Notes: generated by a model not told the origin, from the letters alone. 64,000 nucleotides of DNA from an uncultured Desulfatiglans sp. (GCA_900498135.1 LR026961.1:2476666-2540665); one strand, 5' to 3'; positions 54,080 through 63,386 are shown, numbered from the stretch's first letter. Program-made: numbers and translations.

Positions 54080-54953
54080 GAGCATGACGGCCTTCGGCCG
54101 CGGGGAATCCACCGGGGGTGATATGCAGCTCGTGGTGGAGCTGCGGTCTGTGAACAACCGCTATCGCGATATGGTTGTAAAGTTACCGAAATCGCTTCAA
54201 TTCCTTGAGGAGAACCTCCGCAAAAAGCTCGGTGGGTTTATCCAGCGCGGCAGGGTGGAAGTGGCGGTTCAGTCGATCGCCAACGGGGAGGAGCGGCCGG
54301 GCCGCCTGGAGCTGAACGAGCCCGTGGTCAAAGCTTATTTGGCCGTCTTCGACCGCCTCTCCGAAGAGTTCGGTATGCCGCGCGACATACGGATGGATCG
54401 GTTTTGTCTGTTGAGCGATGTGATCGTGCGCAAACCGGAAGAACTGGATGAAAAGGCAATCGAGGACTGCGCCGGCGAGGCCCTCGAGCAGGCGGTCGCC
54501 GCTTTCGAGACCATGCGCGTGCGGGAGGGGGCGGCCATGGAGGCGGATTTCAACGCTCGCCTGGATCTGCTTTCAAAATACGCCGTTCAGGTAGCGGAGA
54601 GTGCACCGCAGGTGGCGGAATCCTACCGTCGGCGATTGAAGGACCACATCGCCAAGGTCCTGGGTGAGATGGAACTCGACGAGGGGCGGCTGGCCCAGGA
54701 GGTGGCCCTTTTCGCAGAAAGGGCGGATATCACGGAAGAGCTGGTGCGCCTGCGAAGCCACCTCGATCAGTTCAGGACCTATCTCGGGGCTGATGAGGCC
54801 GTCGGGCGGCGGCTGGATTTCCTGCTGCAGGAGATGCATCGGGAGGTCAACACGCTGAGCGCCAAGGCCTCTGATTCCGGGATTTCCCGGATAGTGGTGG
54901 AAATGAAATCAGAGCTCGAAAAGATCCGCGAACAGGTTCAAAACGTGGAATGA
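54072..54953 (+). CDS. yicC: YicC-family endoribonuclease-like protein
   Basis: YicC proteins have been linked to RNA cleavage and stationary-phase survival. The 293-residue product has the N-terminal [29 protein letters not shown] and the C-terminal DUF1732 motif [20 protein letters not shown] with the conserved E-x-x-R-E-x-N-T. GTG start inside the preceding gene. It lies immediately before remA and gmk, the usual order. Confidence 0.94.
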   Translation: MIRSMTAFGRGESTGGDMQLVVELRSVNNRYRDMVVKLPKSLQFLEENLRKKLGGFIQRGRVEVAVQSIANGEERPGRLELNEPVVKAYLAVFDRLSEEFGMPRDIRMDRFCLLSDVIVRKPEELDEKAIEDCAGEALEQAVAAFETMRVREGAAMEADFNARLDLLSKYAVQVAESAPQVAESYRRRLKDHIAKVLGEMELDEGRLAQEVALFAERADITEELVRLRSHLDQFRTYLGADEAVGRRLDFLLQEMHREVNTLSAKASDSGISRIVVEMKSELEKIREQVQNVE

Positions 54954-54969
54954 CAAGGAGCAGGCAAGG

Positions 54970-55242
54970 ATGAGCACAAAGCTGGTCAATATCGGTTTCG
55001 GGAATTCGGTGGTCTCGCGGCGCGTGATCGCGATCATCTCGCCGAATGCGGCTCCCATCAAGCGCCTGCGTGACGAGGCGCGCGAGGAAAAGCGCCTCAT
55101 CGACGCCACGCAGGGGCGGCGCACCCGCTCCGTAATCATCACCGACAGCAACCACGTGATCCTTTCGGCGATCCAGTCCGAGACGATCGCGCAGCGCTTC
55201 AACCCGAACGGCACTTTGGCCAAGGAAGATCTGGAAGAGTGA
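54970..55242 (+). CDS. remA: RemA/DUF370-family DNA-binding regulator
   Basis: The 90-residue protein matches the DUF370/RemA family: [56 protein letters not shown]. In Bacillus RemA binds DNA as an oligomer; the role in this phylum is not established. Position between yicC and gmk is conserved. AAGGAGCAGG precedes the ATG, and the stop overlaps the gmk ATG by one base. Confidence 0.92.
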   Translation: MSTKLVNIGFGNSVVSRRVIAIISPNAAPIKRLRDEAREEKRLIDATQGRRTRSVIITDSNHVILSAIQSETIAQRFNPNGTLAKEDLEE

Positions 55243-55901
55243 TGCCGCCGGGACAGATTTTCATTTTTTCGGCTCCCTCGGGCGGGGGCAAGTCGACCAT
55301 CATCGGAGAACTGCGCAAACGGATCGCAGGGCTCGGGTACGCGGTTTCCCACACGAGCAGGCCGCCGCGAGAAGAGGAACGGGACGGCGTCCACTATTAT
55401 TTTGTAGATCGGGGGACCTTCGAGCGGATGATCGGGCAGGGGGCCTTCGTCGAGTGGGCCCCGGTCTATGACGCCTTGTACGGAACATCCTTCATGACCC
55501 TTGAGGAGCAGACCGCCAAGGGGCTCGATGTGGTCATGGATGTGGATGTCCAGGGCGCCCGCAGCATCCGCCGCCGCTTCCCGGAGAGCGTTTCGATCTA
55601 CATCGTGCCGCCTTCCATCGCCTCCCTGGCCGCGAGGCTTCGCAGCCGTGGCACGGATAGTGAATCGGCCGTCGAGCGGCGTCTCCGGGCTGCCGCCGGG
55701 GAAATCCATCACAGCCTCGAGTACGATTACATCATCGTCAACCACCTTCTGGAGGATGCGGTCAAAGAGGCCGAGGCGATCATCCTCGCTGGGCGATGCC
55801 GGACTGCACGCCGGGAGATGTCTGTGCGGCGTGCTTTTCCTGAGTCTTTCGCACCGGTCTCCGAGTTGATGAAGGATACGGGGCTTGGAACGGAGGGATG
55901 A
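55242..55901 (+). CDS. gmk: guanylate kinase
   Basis: Converts GMP to GDP. The 219-residue protein has the P-loop SAPSGGGKST near residues 9-18, the GMP-binding SHTSRPPREEERDGVHYYFV, and VVMDVDVQGARSIRRRFPES. ATG at 55242 (TGATG with remA); a GTG three bases earlier is in frame. The last 15 residues are less conserved. Confidence 0.96.
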   Translation: MPPGQIFIFSAPSGGGKSTIIGELRKRIAGLGYAVSHTSRPPREEERDGVHYYFVDRGTFERMIGQGAFVEWAPVYDALYGTSFMTLEEQTAKGLDVVMDVDVQGARSIRRRFPESVSIYIVPPSIASLAARLRSRGTDSESAVERRLRAAAGEIHHSLEYDYIIVNHLLEDAVKEAEAIILAGRCRTARREMSVRRAFPESFAPVSELMKDTGLGTEG

Positions 55902-55903
55902 GG

Positions 55904-56719
55904 ATGGGCACGCCCGGAAGGCCTGAAAACGTCGGGGAAGTGCTGATTCCGGGGTTCCATGCGGTCAGGGAGGCCCTGCTGCGCGGGAGCGTCGCGCTGA
56001 AAGAGATCTGGGTGGCAGGGGGGAGGTTGTCTCCACGTCTGCGTGAACTGGTGGAACTGGCTTCCGGTATGGGGGTCGCGGTCCTGGAAAAACCGCCGGC
56101 GGTCTTTGCCGGACGTTTCCCCGACGTGGCGCACCAGGGTGTGGCGGCGGTTGCAGCGGCCTTTGCCTACGCGGATTTGGAGGAAACGGCCCACAGAGCC
56201 CTCGATCGGGGGGAGGAGGCCGTTTTCGTGGCGCTGGACCACGTCACCGATGAGGGGAACCTGGGGGCCTTGATCCGCACCTCGGCCTTTTTTGGAGCCC
56301 AGGGGATGATTCTCCCGAGGGACCGCTCTGCCGGGATTTCACCGCGCGTGCTCAAACGGGCTTCGGGCGCCTGCGCGGTGCTTCCCGTCGTCCAGGTCGT
56401 CAACCTCGTCCGCAGCCTGCGGCAGTTGAAGGCGATGGGGTATTGGGCGGTGGGAACTGCAGGGGAGAGCAGTGTGTCCATTTATGACTTCGACTGGCGG
56501 CGGCCGATCGTGCTGATTCTGGGGAACGAAGAGAAAGGGCTCGGCCCGGGGATCCGGAAATCCTGCGACCAGCTGGTTGCGATCCCAGGTTCGGGCCTGA
56601 TGGAATCCCTGAACGTGTCGGTGGCGGGAGGGGTCATCCTGGCTGAGATCCGACGCCGACACCGCACCGGCAAACCCTTCATTCCGGCAGAGGGAACGTC
56701 TCCAGCGCGCCGGTCCTGA
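55904..56719 (+). CDS. rlmB: 23S rRNA 2'-O-methyltransferase RlmB-type (SpoU)
   Basis: SpoU-family enzyme with N-terminal substrate-binding domain (IPGFHAVREALLRGSVALKE) and C-terminal knot domain: VTDEGNLGALIRTSAFFGAQ (motif 1), ILGNEEKGLGPGIRKSCD (motif 2) and IPGSGLMESLNVSVAGGVIL (motif 3). The E/N/S pattern fits 2'-O-methyltransferases such as RlmB. Starts at 55898 and 55904 are possible; the second has better spacing to GGAGG. Its 3' end overlaps the convergent maf gene by 41 bp. Confidence 0.93.
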   Translation: MGTPGRPENVGEVLIPGFHAVREALLRGSVALKEIWVAGGRLSPRLRELVELASGMGVAVLEKPPAVFAGRFPDVAHQGVAAVAAAFAYADLEETAHRALDRGEEAVFVALDHVTDEGNLGALIRTSAFFGAQGMILPRDRSAGISPRVLKRASGACAVLPVVQVVNLVRSLRQLKAMGYWAVGTAGESSVSIYDFDWRRPIVLILGNEEKGLGPGIRKSCDQLVAIPGSGLMESLNVSVAGGVILAEIRRRHRTGKPFIPAEGTSPARRS

Positions 56720-57293
56720 GCAAGGCGTTGACCAAGGCGCAGACCGGCAGGCCGACCACGTTGGTGTAGGAACCGGCGATCCCCATGACCAGAAATGCGC
56801 CCACCCCCTGGATGGCGTAGGCTCCGGCCTTTCCCAGAGGCTCGCCGGTAGCCGTGTATCCTTTGATTTCTTCCTCTGTCAGGGCTTTGAAACGGACGAG
56901 CGTCGTCACCGCCTCGCTGTGGATCGCTTCGCCTTCGGGGTTCAGGACACAGAACCCGGTGATGACACGGTGCTCCTTCCCGCTGAGCCGGCGGAGCATG
57001 TTTACGGCATCGTCCTCATCGGCCGGCTTCCCGAGGATCTCCCGGTCGATGACGACGATGGTGTCGGCCCCTAGGGTCCAGCGGTTTGTCACGCGGCTGA
57101 AGACCTCCCCGGCCTTTTCGGCGGCGAGCCGCTGGACCAACGATTCCGGGTCTGCGTGCAGACGGCTTTCTTCCGCAAGGCTGGGGACGACCTCGAAGGG
57201 CAGCTTGATCTGCTGAAGCAGCCGCCTGCGGCGAGGTGAGGCGGAGGCAAGGGTTAGGGGGTTCCGGATGCTGATCCGGCGGGCTCGGGTCAT
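56679..57293 (-). CDS. maf: Maf-type nucleotide pyrophosphatase
   Basis: Maf proteins hydrolyse dTTP/UTP or modified nucleotides. The 204-residue product has [20 protein letters not shown], the catalytic LGADTIVVIDREILGKP and AYAIQGVGAFLVMGIAGSYT, NVVGLPV. It starts in an ATGA overlap with tatD (stop at 57290), so it follows tatD in one transcript. The 41-bp tail overlap with rlmB is noted there. Confidence 0.94.
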   Translation of the reverse strand: MTRARRISIRNPLTLASASPRRRRLLQQIKLPFEVVPSLAEESRLHADPESLVQRLAAEKAGEVFSRVTNRWTLGADTIVVIDREILGKPADEDDAVNMLRRLSGKEHRVITGFCVLNPEGEAIHSEAVTTLVRFKALTEEEIKGYTATGEPLGKAGAYAIQGVGAFLVMGIAGSYTNVVGLPVCALVNALLRTGALETFPLPE

Positions 57294-58066
57294 GGCGTCT
57301 GATCGATCCCGAAAAGACGGCATGCATTTTCCGTTGTCACCGTGGCGATTTCCTCTTCGCGGAGGCCGCGCAGGGAGGCGATTTCGCCGGCCGTGTAGCG
57401 GACGAAGGCCGGTTCGTTGCGTTTGCCGCGTTTGGGCACGGGGGCGAGGTATGGGGCGTCGGTTTCGATCAGCAGGGCTTCGAGCGGGATGCCTCGGGCG
57501 ACCTCCCGGACCTGGGTCGCCTTTGGAAACGTCACGGTTCCGGGAATGGAGATGTAAAAGCCCAGATCGATGAAGGTGTGCGCCAGGTCGAGATCCCCCG
57601 AAAAACAGTGAATGACCCCGCGCCGCTTTCCAGCGCCCTTCCTTCGGACCGCTTCGAGAACGTCCATGTGGGCCTCCCGGTCGTGAATGATCACCGGGAG
57701 GGCGAGGTCGGCAGCCATCTCGAGTTGACGGGTGAACAAGGGCTTTTGGGTCTCCGCCGGGCAGTAACCGCGGTAGTAGTCGAGCCCGATTTCCCCCCAG
57801 GCGACGACCTCCGGCGAGGCGGTAAGGTCCGCCAGCCGCTCCAGGTCGTTCGGCGTGCACTCTGCAGCGTTGTGCGGGTGATAACCAACAGCCGCATAGG
57901 TTCGATCGTGCACCTGAGCGATCGCGATCGCGCGGGTCGAACTCCCGAGGTCGATCCCCACCGTCAGAACGGACTCCACCTGCGCCTCGCGGGCGCGTCG
58001 CATGACCTCTTCGAGATCGTCCGCAAATGCCTCCATATCCAAGTGTGCATGGGTGTCGAACAGCAT
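57290..58066 (-). CDS. tatD: TatD-family metal-dependent hydrolase
   Basis: TatD proteins are metal-dependent DNases/hydrolases. The 258-residue protein has the metal ligands in DTHAHLD, GEIGLDYYRG, VIIHDREAH, VIHCFSGD and IETDAPYLAPVPKRGKRNEP. GAAGGGATT precedes the ATG. Repeat copy H starts only 19 bp upstream, so the promoter must lie inside or beyond the repeat. Confidence 0.95.
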   Translation of the reverse strand: MLFDTHAHLDMEAFADDLEEVMRRAREAQVESVLTVGIDLGSSTRAIAIAQVHDRTYAAVGYHPHNAAECTPNDLERLADLTASPEVVAWGEIGLDYYRGYCPAETQKPLFTRQLEMAADLALPVIIHDREAHMDVLEAVRRKGAGKRRGVIHCFSGDLDLAHTFIDLGFYISIPGTVTFPKATQVREVARGIPLEALLIETDAPYLAPVPKRGKRNEPAFVRYTAGEIASLRGLREEEIATVTTENACRLFGIDQTP

Positions 58067-58084
58067 AATCCCTTCTTTCTATCA

Positions 58085-58260
58085 GTTTCCATCCGGAAAT
58101 GGTCTTTTTGGCCAATCTCGGCGTCAATCTGCACGTTTGCTTGTGCGGCGACCTGCAGGTCGCCTCCGCGCAAACGCTTGATTTCCTTGATATTGGCCAA
58201 AAATCCTCATTTCCGGATTGGAAACTGAGTTCTACCGCGAAATCATTTTCGGATGGAAAC
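58085..58260 (+). repeat. dispersed palindromic repeat, copy H (no module, best conserved)
   Basis: 176-bp copy and a good reference: GTTTCCATCCGGAAATGG, TCTTTTTGGCCAATCTCGGC, GTCAATCTGCACGTTTGC, central GCGGCGACCTGCAGGTCGC, CGCAAACGCTTGATTTCC, TTGATATTGGCCAAAAAT, CATTTCCGGATTGGAAAC, and the tail to GGATGGAAAC. TCTAT occurs right after the right end (58261-58265) and in the left flank (58078-58082), a possible decayed duplication. Confidence 0.92.
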
Positions 58261-58603
58261 TCTATTGGTGCATCGCCGGATGGCCTCCGTCGGGCGATGT
58301 GGATTCACGAGCACGCGGGGATCTGGAATCCGGCCGCCCTTCCACCGATGGCGGGTTGCAGTTGCTTTGCCGCCGGCGGCCGCGCAGCCCCGCGTCCCCA
58401 ACGCTGTTTTCGGATGAAGATGGTATAGAGGATTTGCCGCGCCGAGGCAAACAATTCCCTTGTCAGCGTGCATAAATTCCTTAAAATCATCCGCACAGAC
58501 AGCTTTTGACCCCCGTTCCCACGGACTCCCCCGTTATGCTGCCATGAATCTTCCGCGGCGCCCCCCGCTGATCAGAGCCTTCCGGAAGCAGCCGGAGACG
58601 AAA
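58261..58603. other. 343-bp region between repeat H and the PilB-like gene
   Basis: No supported gene or strong signal. In-frame ATGs at 58460 and 58544 could lengthen the PilB-like protein but have no ribosome site, and the encoded residues are not family-like. Confidence 0.5.
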
Positions 58604-60409
58604 ATGATGACATCTGAAGAGGAGAACCGATTGCGAAGCGGCTTCGCAGAACGGGAGGCCCGTTCTGATGACGGGTTCGACTCGCGATTCGCCGGCCTGC
58701 TCGGGACAGGGCTCCTGAGCCTCCTGGATCTGAAGGCTGCCGAAAGCCGTGCCAGATCAGCCGGCCGGTCTGTAGAGAGCATCCTGCTGGATGAATTTCA
58801 CCTGTCGAAGCAGGATCTTGGCCTTGCCCTGGCGAGGCGTTACCGGATGCCTCTTCTGGCCTTCAGCGAGGATCTGCATTTCCCCGCCGGCCGGCTTTCC
58901 GGCGTCAAGGCCGCTTTCCTGAGAAGGAACGGGATGATCCCGGTTTGGAAGAACGCCGAAAAAAGCGCCGTTCTGGTCGCCATGCGCGATCCTGCCGACC
59001 TCCAGGCCAGGGATGCCATCAGACGAATCTTTCCTGGCGAACCTCTGGCCTTCGCCGTTGCGTTGGACGAGGATATCCAGCGTCTGATCGATCAGCTGGA
59101 GCGCAGGCGGCGCGATGGAGCGGCCGTCGATGCCCCGGGGATCGAGGCGCTGCTCCAGGGTTTGGAGCCGGCGCCGGGGGAACCCGAGGAGGAAAGGGAG
59201 GAGCCGAGCGAGCAGGACAGCCTCATCGTCCAACTGGTCAACCGGATGATCCTGGATGCCTGCCGACAGCGCGCCTCCGACATCCACATCGAGCCGCGCC
59301 CGGGGAAGGCCGGCACCCTGGTCCGTTTCAGGGTGGACGGCGTTTGCCGGGTTTACCAGACCATCCCCGCCCGGTATCAGCGTGCGGTGGTTTCCAGGAT
59401 CAAGATCATGGCCGATATGGACATCTCGGAGCGCCGGCTCCCCCAGGATGGCAAGATCCTGTTCAAGCGCTTCGGCTCGTTGGATATCGAGCTGCGCGTG
59501 GTCACGGTCCCACTCGGTGGGCTGATCGAAGACGTGGTGCTCAGGATCCTTCCGCGGCATGCGGTGCAAAGCATCCAAAAGATCGAGATGAGTGCTCGCG
59601 ACGAGACACGCTTCAAAGAGCTGATCTCGAAGCCCTATGGCCTGGTCCTCGTCGTCGGTCCGACGGGCAGCGGAAAGACGACGACGCTCCATGCGGCGCT
59701 CGCTGAGATCAACCGGACGGAGCGAAAGATCTGGACGGCAGAGGATCCGATCGAGATCACCCAGGATGGGCTGCGCCAGGTCCAGATCAACCGCAGGATC
59801 GGCTATGACTTCGCAGCTGCCCTCCGGTCGTTTCTGAGAGCCGATCCGGATGTGATCATGGTGGGTGAGATGCGGGACCGGGAAACGGCCGCCATCGCCA
59901 TCGAGGCGTCTCTGACGGGGCATCTCGTTCTGAGCACGCTGCACACGAACAGCGCCGCCGAGACCGTCGTCCGGCTGCTCGAAATGGGCCTCGATCCCTG
60001 TAATTTCGCCGATGCGCTTCTCGGCGTTCTGGCGCAGCGCCTCGTGAGGAGCCTCTGCCGGCGATGCAGAAGACCGCAGGGGACGGACCCCGGCTACTAT
60101 GACGCCCTCGAGGCCTCCTACGGCGAGGGCTGGTGCGGTCTGGGAGAGACTTCGAATGGCATGGACCTCTTTGCCCGTGGAGGATGCCCCCACTGCAATC
60201 AGAGCGGGTACAGCGGGAGGACAGCGATCTGCGAACTGCTTCTTTGCACGGATCCGATCAAGGAACTCATCCGGCGGGGTGCACCTGTCGATGCGTTGAA
60301 TGCCCAGGCCGCCCGCGAAGGCATGACGACCCTGATGCAGGATGGAGTCCGCAAGGTCGTCAAGGGCATCACGGACCTCCAGGAGGTCCGACGGGTTTGC
60401 GTGCGTTAG
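58604..60409 (+). CDS. PilB/GspE-type assembly ATPase
   Basis: Secretion/pilus ATPase of 601 residues from ATG 58604. An MshEN-like N-terminal domain (about 25-170) leads to the ATPase core: RQRASDIHIEPRPGKAGTLV, Walker A VGPTGSGKTTTLHA near 351-364, the Asp box, Walker B LRADPDVIMVGEMRDRETA, and the His box LSTLHTNSAAETVVR. A four-Cys zinc motif (CRRCRRP and CPHCNQSG) is typical of GspE/PilB. No other pilus or type II secretion gene is in the window, so which system it drives is open. Confidence 0.92.
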   Translation: MMTSEEENRLRSGFAEREARSDDGFDSRFAGLLGTGLLSLLDLKAAESRARSAGRSVESILLDEFHLSKQDLGLALARRYRMPLLAFSEDLHFPAGRLSGVKAAFLRRNGMIPVWKNAEKSAVLVAMRDPADLQARDAIRRIFPGEPLAFAVALDEDIQRLIDQLERRRRDGAAVDAPGIEALLQGLEPAPGEPEEEREEPSEQDSLIVQLVNRMILDACRQRASDIHIEPRPGKAGTLVRFRVDGVCRVYQTIPARYQRAVVSRIKIMADMDISERRLPQDGKILFKRFGSLDIELRVVTVPLGGLIEDVVLRILPRHAVQSIQKIEMSARDETRFKELISKPYGLVLVVGPTGSGKTTTLHAALAEINRTERKIWTAEDPIEITQDGLRQVQINRRIGYDFAAALRSFLRADPDVIMVGEMRDRETAAIAIEASLTGHLVLSTLHTNSAAETVVRLLEMGLDPCNFADALLGVLAQRLVRSLCRRCRRPQGTDPGYYDALEASYGEGWCGLGETSNGMDLFARGGCPHCNQSGYSGRTAICELLLCTDPIKELIRRGAPVDALNAQAAREGMTTLMQDGVRKVVKGITDLQEVRRVCVR

Positions 60410-60820
60410 GAAAGGGAATCGTAAGGCGCAGAAGACCGGACTCTGAAAAACAGCCCGCGGACGAGTATATCATGATCGGTGAAAAAGATTTTTCTGCGAG
60501 GTCGGATTCCCTCGACCGGCGGTCGAGCAGGTGGAAATGCCGGTCTGTTCGAGCGGGTCGCCGGCAAGGAAAAAGCCTTGTTTTTAGCCGGGGTTCTTGG
60601 CATTTTATATCATTTGTGTCTGCAAAACGCTTTTTTCGCCCATCCCGGTGTCCATTCGCATTTCTGCTGGCGAAGCGATCCGCGGATCGCCCCGCGCAAA
60701 TGCCTCGTTTCCCCCGTGCAGGGGCCCGATTTTGCCGGATGGGAAATCTGGCCGGTGGGGGAGTCTTTCCCCCGGCTGTCTGACACCCGATATCGGAGAA
60801 ACAGGACAGAGAAGGTCCCC
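60410..60820. other. 411-bp gap with a very old repeat copy
   Basis: Bases 60631-60715 are diverged repeat copy K. The rest has no visible gene; an open frame from 60479 continuous with the EIIA gene crosses the repeat and lacks family sequence. Confidence 0.55.
60631..60715 (+). repeat. dispersed palindromic repeat, ancient copy K
   Basis: Hand alignment to copy H from TTTTTGGCC to GATTTCC gives 59 identities in 81 bases with one gap. The 16-bp centre is GCGATCCGCGGATCGC (60675-60690), still a perfect palindrome although two pairs differ from the usual GCGACCTGCAGGTCGC. The outer ends are not recognisable. Confidence 0.75.
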
Positions 60821-61492
60821 ATGAAGCTTGACTTGAAGGAGGCGGAGTCGCTTCTCGGCATTTCCGCCATGACGATTCAGCGCTGGGCGCGCCAAGGCCG
60901 GATACCCGCTAGAGAGGCAGGCGGCGCCCTCGTTTTCAGACAGAAGGAACTCGAACGGTGGGCCTGGAACCGGCAGTGGCCGTTGCGCCGGGATCCGGGC
61001 ATCTCCTGCCTGGAGGGCGGCCTGGAGACGGAATGTCTTTCGGACGCCTTGCGGCGGGGAGGTGTCTTTTTCAACGTTCGCGGGGACACGGTCAAGGAGG
61101 TTCTGAACGAGATGGCCGGGCTGGTTCCGCTCTCAGCCGATGTGGATCGTGAAGGGCTGGTCGAGCTATTGGAGGAGAGAGAGCGGTTGGCGAGCACGGG
61201 CATCGGGCGAGGGGTCGCCGTTCCGCACCCGCGTGAACCCCTGACCTCGATCGGTGACCGTGCCATTGTGACGGCGGCGTTTTTGGAGCGGCCGGTGGAT
61301 TTCGGGGCGATGGACCATGTCCCGGTCTTTCTGGTGTTGCTCATGTTGAGCCCAGCAACGCGTATCCACCTCCGTCTACTGTCCCGTTTGAGCTTCTGCC
61401 TTCGAGACGTATCGTTGACGGAGGGGCTGCCGAACTACCGCGAAGAAGAGGCCTTTTTGAAGGACATCGCTCGGGCCGAGCAGGGATTGTGA
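60821..61492 (+). CDS. helix-turn-helix / PTS EIIA (Ntr-type) fusion
   Basis: The 223-residue protein joins an N-terminal MerR/excisionase-like helix-turn-helix (LLGISAMTIQRWARQGRIPA, about 11-30) to a PTS EIIA domain of the fructose/Ntr class. The active-site His lies in GIGRGVAVPHPREP at about 125-138. The family is frequent in this phylum and is thought to sense PTS phosphorylation and act on transcription or neighbours; its target is unknown. It starts 4 bp before the ClC gene region ends upstream spacing: the ClC gene begins 5 bp after its stop, suggesting a shared role. Confidence 0.9.
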   Translation: MKLDLKEAESLLGISAMTIQRWARQGRIPAREAGGALVFRQKELERWAWNRQWPLRRDPGISCLEGGLETECLSDALRRGGVFFNVRGDTVKEVLNEMAGLVPLSADVDREGLVELLEERERLASTGIGRGVAVPHPREPLTSIGDRAIVTAAFLERPVDFGAMDHVPVFLVLLMLSPATRIHLRLLSRLSFCLRDVSLTEGLPNYREEEAFLKDIARAEQGL

Positions 61493-61496
61493 GGTC

Positions 61497-63194
61497 ATGC
61501 ACCGCCTTTTACTGCGATTGGATGAACGTCTGCAACTCATTGTGATCTCCTGCGTGGTGGGGGTCTGTGGCGGTCTTTTGTCGGTTCTGCTGAACCGTTC
61601 CCTCCATGCATTCGCCGGGTGGGTCAAGCCCTTGAGCGGAGAGATCTATGCGATGCTCTTCCCGGCCGGCGGGGCGATGCTTTCATGGATCTTCCTGAAC
61701 TATGTGATGCGGGAAAAAGGCGGGCACGGGGTCCCCGATGTCATCCAGAGCGTATCGCGGAGGGGCGGGTTGCTGCCTTTCAGAACCAGCTTCTCGCGTC
61801 TTGTTTCCGCTCTTCTGACGATCGGCAGCGGGGGTTCGGCCGGTCCGGAGGGGCCGGTGGTGATCAGCGGCGGCAGCATCGGCTCCAACATCGCGACCTT
61901 TTTCGGGCTCAAGGACCGGCAGCGGGTGGTCATTGTGGGCTGCGGGGCCTCGGCTGCGATCGGCGCCATCTTCAATGCCCCTGTCGCGGGTATCGCCTTT
62001 ACGCTGGAGGTGATCCTGGGGGAGTGGGCTCCGGTGAATCTCATCCCGATCGCCATGGCATCGGTGGTAGGCACCTCCGTGAGCCGGCTGCTCCAGGGCA
62101 ACCAGATCCCCTTCGAGCATCAGGCCTTTCCGGTGGCGGGTTTGGATCTGGTGGCCTGCATCGGCTTGGCCTTGTTCACGACCGTAAGCTCGGTCGGTCT
62201 TATGCGGATGGTCTCGGCGGTGCACACCTGGTCCACGAAGCGGGTTTCCGTCGGGTGGATGCGGGCCGGCCTTGGCGGCCTCATGGTGGGAGGCATCGGC
62301 CTGTTCCTTCCGGCTGTCCTTGGCGAGGGCTATGAGGTGATCCGGGAGATTCTCAGGCAGCAGATCTCAGCCGGCGTGGGCATGGTCGCACTCCTGGTCG
62401 CTGCCAAGATCTTGGTAACGGGCTTGACCCTCGGGAGCGGCGGTTCCGGGGGGCTCTTCGCCCCTTGCCTGGTCGTCGGCTGCTTCACCGGGTTGTTTTA
62501 CCAGCGTGCGTTGGTATGGCTGATGCCTTCGGTCGAGTGGGCCGGTGAGAGCTACTTCGCCCTGCTCGGTATGGCCGGCGTGATCAGCAGCGTCATGCAG
62601 GCGCCGATGACCGGCATCTTTTTGATCAGCGAGATCACGGGGGGCTACGAAGTTCTGCTTTCCGTCGTGCTGGTCTCCGTCCTGAGTGTATCTATCAGCA
62701 GCTATATCGAACCTGTCTCCGTCTATCACCGGGAGCTGGTGGCGACGGGCGAATTTCTCCGGCCGGGATCGGATCGGAAGATCCTTTCGGACCTGAATAT
62801 CGCCGAACTCCTTGAAACCGATTGCGTGCCTCTGCACCCGGAGATGCTCCTGAAGGACCTGGTGGCGCGGGTGGAACAGGGGCGCCGGAACTACTTTCCT
62901 GTAGAGGATCCGGAGAACGGGCGATTCCTCGGAATGGTTCATTTGGACGATGTCCGAGAGTTCCTTTTCCATCCGGATCTTTACCATTCGGTACTGGTGG
63001 AAGAGGTCATGCAGCGGGATATTCCCACCGTGGGCCTGGACGATGACCTCGGCCATGTATTCCAGCTCTTCGATGAGGAAAAGGTCTGGAGCCTGCCGGT
63101 CGTCCACGGGGATGGGCGCTTTGCCGGGCTGATCTCAAAGGCCACTATCCTGGACCACTACCGCAGGGAACTGATGGTCCAGCAGAATGTGTAA
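61497..63194 (+). CDS. ClC-family chloride channel/exchanger with CBS pair
   Basis: The 565-residue protein has the ClC membrane core with the selectivity motifs GSGGSAGPEGPVV (gating Glu in GPEGP, about 107-119) and LGSGGSGGLFAP (about 305-316), and two CBS domains in the C-terminal 135 residues (SDLNIAELLETDCVPLHPEM; VMQRDIPTVGLDDDLGHVFQ). The intact gating Glu is seen in exchangers and in gated channels, so transport type is undecided. It follows the EIIA fusion by 5 bp. Confidence 0.94.
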   Translation: MHRLLLRLDERLQLIVISCVVGVCGGLLSVLLNRSLHAFAGWVKPLSGEIYAMLFPAGGAMLSWIFLNYVMREKGGHGVPDVIQSVSRRGGLLPFRTSFSRLVSALLTIGSGGSAGPEGPVVISGGSIGSNIATFFGLKDRQRVVIVGCGASAAIGAIFNAPVAGIAFTLEVILGEWAPVNLIPIAMASVVGTSVSRLLQGNQIPFEHQAFPVAGLDLVACIGLALFTTVSSVGLMRMVSAVHTWSTKRVSVGWMRAGLGGLMVGGIGLFLPAVLGEGYEVIREILRQQISAGVGMVALLVAAKILVTGLTLGSGGSGGLFAPCLVVGCFTGLFYQRALVWLMPSVEWAGESYFALLGMAGVISSVMQAPMTGIFLISEITGGYEVLLSVVLVSVLSVSISSYIEPVSVYHRELVATGEFLRPGSDRKILSDLNIAELLETDCVPLHPEMLLKDLVARVEQGRRNYFPVEDPENGRFLGMVHLDDVREFLFHPDLYHSVLVEEVMQRDIPTVGLDDDLGHVFQLFDEEKVWSLPVVHGDGRFAGLISKATILDHYRRELMVQQNV

Positions 63195-63386
63195 AACAGA
63201 CCGCCTCGCTTCCGGATACATCCGTTGGAACATGTTCCTCCCCGTCCGTTCCCGGCCAACGACTGTTGCGGACGCAGTGACTGAATCGCCTGTAACGGGC
63301 GTTCATCACCCGGTGCGCCGCTTTATTTCCTATCCGGGCTTCTGCCTCCGCATAGGGCAGGGGAAGGATCGGTCGCCGGCGCTTCA

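Noticed and set aside
57294-58127. N-terminal extension that would make maf 482 codons long
   Set aside because: The extra residues are the wrong frame of tatD. The real start is the ATGA overlap at 57293.
58757-60193. 478-codon open frame antisense to the PilB-like gene
   Set aside because: It mirrors the codon structure of a GC-rich real gene, is rich in His/Arg/Gln/Asp, and has no family motif. Long antisense frames over trkA (50493-51644) and flhB (15397-16488) were dropped for the same reason.
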